Assembly: GCA_003663325.1 (NCBI GenBank)
Contig: QMZT01000005.1
Span: 1-40,221 of the forward strand
Direction of reading: 5' to 3'
DNA from: Candidatus Aenigmatarchaeota archaeon
GTDB lineage: Archaea; Aenigmatarchaeota; Aenigmatarchaeia; QMZP01; QMZT01
Length of the DNA: 40,221 nucleotides
The position numbers and the translations under genes were made by a program. Shown piece by piece: positions 40,201 to 40,221 of this stretch. Positions within the stretch are counted from its first letter, which is position 1; each line of letters opens with the position of its first letter. The notes under the pieces are model-generated. The model was not told the DNA's origin, searched no databases, and was given only the letters and a program-made list of their open reading frames with translations.

Positions 40201-40221
40201 GCAAGCCTTACTTAGGCTTGC
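40201..40221. repeat. Perfect 8-bp hairpin at the window edge (GCAAGCCT / AGGCTTGC)
   Basis: GCAAGCCT-TACTT-AGGCTTGC ends exactly at the last base, so the arms may be longer outside the window. The 5-nt loop and GC-rich arms echo the hairpin 65 bp upstream. The ~65 bp between them is AT-rich and holds no gene. Confidence 0.5.

Noticed and set aside
1-40221. CRISPR arrays, rRNA genes and complete insertion sequences
   Set aside because: I saw no regularly spaced repeats, no rRNA signature segments and no transposase frame in the window.

Overview
The window is archaeal. Evidence: an exosome-proteasome gene string (psmA, SBDS, rrp4, rrp41, rrp42, eL43, rpoP, prefoldin beta), eS6, archaeal SRP54, geranylgeranylglyceryl phosphate synthase (ether lipids), an MC1 chromatin protein, class III signal-peptide pilins, TATA boxes close to start codons (often leaderless), and an intron-bearing tRNA. 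The DNA is AT-rich and rich in ATA, AGC and AGG codons. The mix (MC1, a giant surface protein, tRNA insertions outside the canonical site, a lysine-less IscS) would fit a DPANN-type or deep euryarchaeal lineage, but I cannot place it more closely.

Layout. 1-9324: the 3' part of a giant surface protein (LamG end, thousands of residues of beta-sandwich repeats, Cys-rich and Gly-run hinge, one membrane helix) fused to a cytoplasmic HerA/FtsK-type ATPase. 9334-10649 (-): three pilin-like genes. 10681-11724 (+): RtcA. 11721-16333 (-): the exosome-proteasome superoperon ending in UPF0147. 16398-16994 (-): eS6 with a charged tail. 17066-30000: an accessory stretch with an APH-like kinase, two AAA_14/DUF4143 ATPases each beside palindromic operator-like sites, an exported propeller protein with its own ABC exporter, an MNT-HEPN pair, a winged-helix regulator, a CYTH protein, a DNA-alkylation-repair HEAT protein and an unknown. 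29446-32561 (+): a sulfur/Fe-S operon of aminotransferase, IscS-like protein without the PLP lysine, IscU fused to a MIP18 domain, and TusA. 32642-34261: MC1, GGGP synthase and a coiled-coil unknown. 34292-34507: a tRNA-Leu(CAA) interrupted three times, followed by a hairpin-repeat patch. 34666-39657: exported transglutaminase, ScpA kleisin, HAD phosphatase, SRP54. 39703-40221: a decayed ATPase remnant, a winged-helix fragment and two perfect hairpins.

The most unusual locus is the tRNA. Removing 40-, 21- and 71-nt insertions leaves an 84-nt tRNA-Leu(CAA) with every stem paired. The first insertion carries D', C' and D box-like motifs in sRNA spacing, and its antisense element pairs with the tRNA's own anticodon loop so that the box C/D N+5 rule lands on wobble base C34. 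It may therefore be a tRNA insertion that guides 2'-O-methylation of its own tRNA. The T-loop insertion fits bulge-helix-bulge cutting geometry; I could not draw such a motif for the other two. Similar two-tier hairpins recur inside and just downstream of the tRNA.

How genes may work together: the minus-strand superoperon couples RNA degradation, ribosome maturation, transcription and protein quality control; the Fe-S operon couples a possibly PLP-free IscS scaffold with IscU-MIP18 and the TusA carrier; the propeller-ABC trio and the HerA fusion look like cell-surface machines of unknown substrate.
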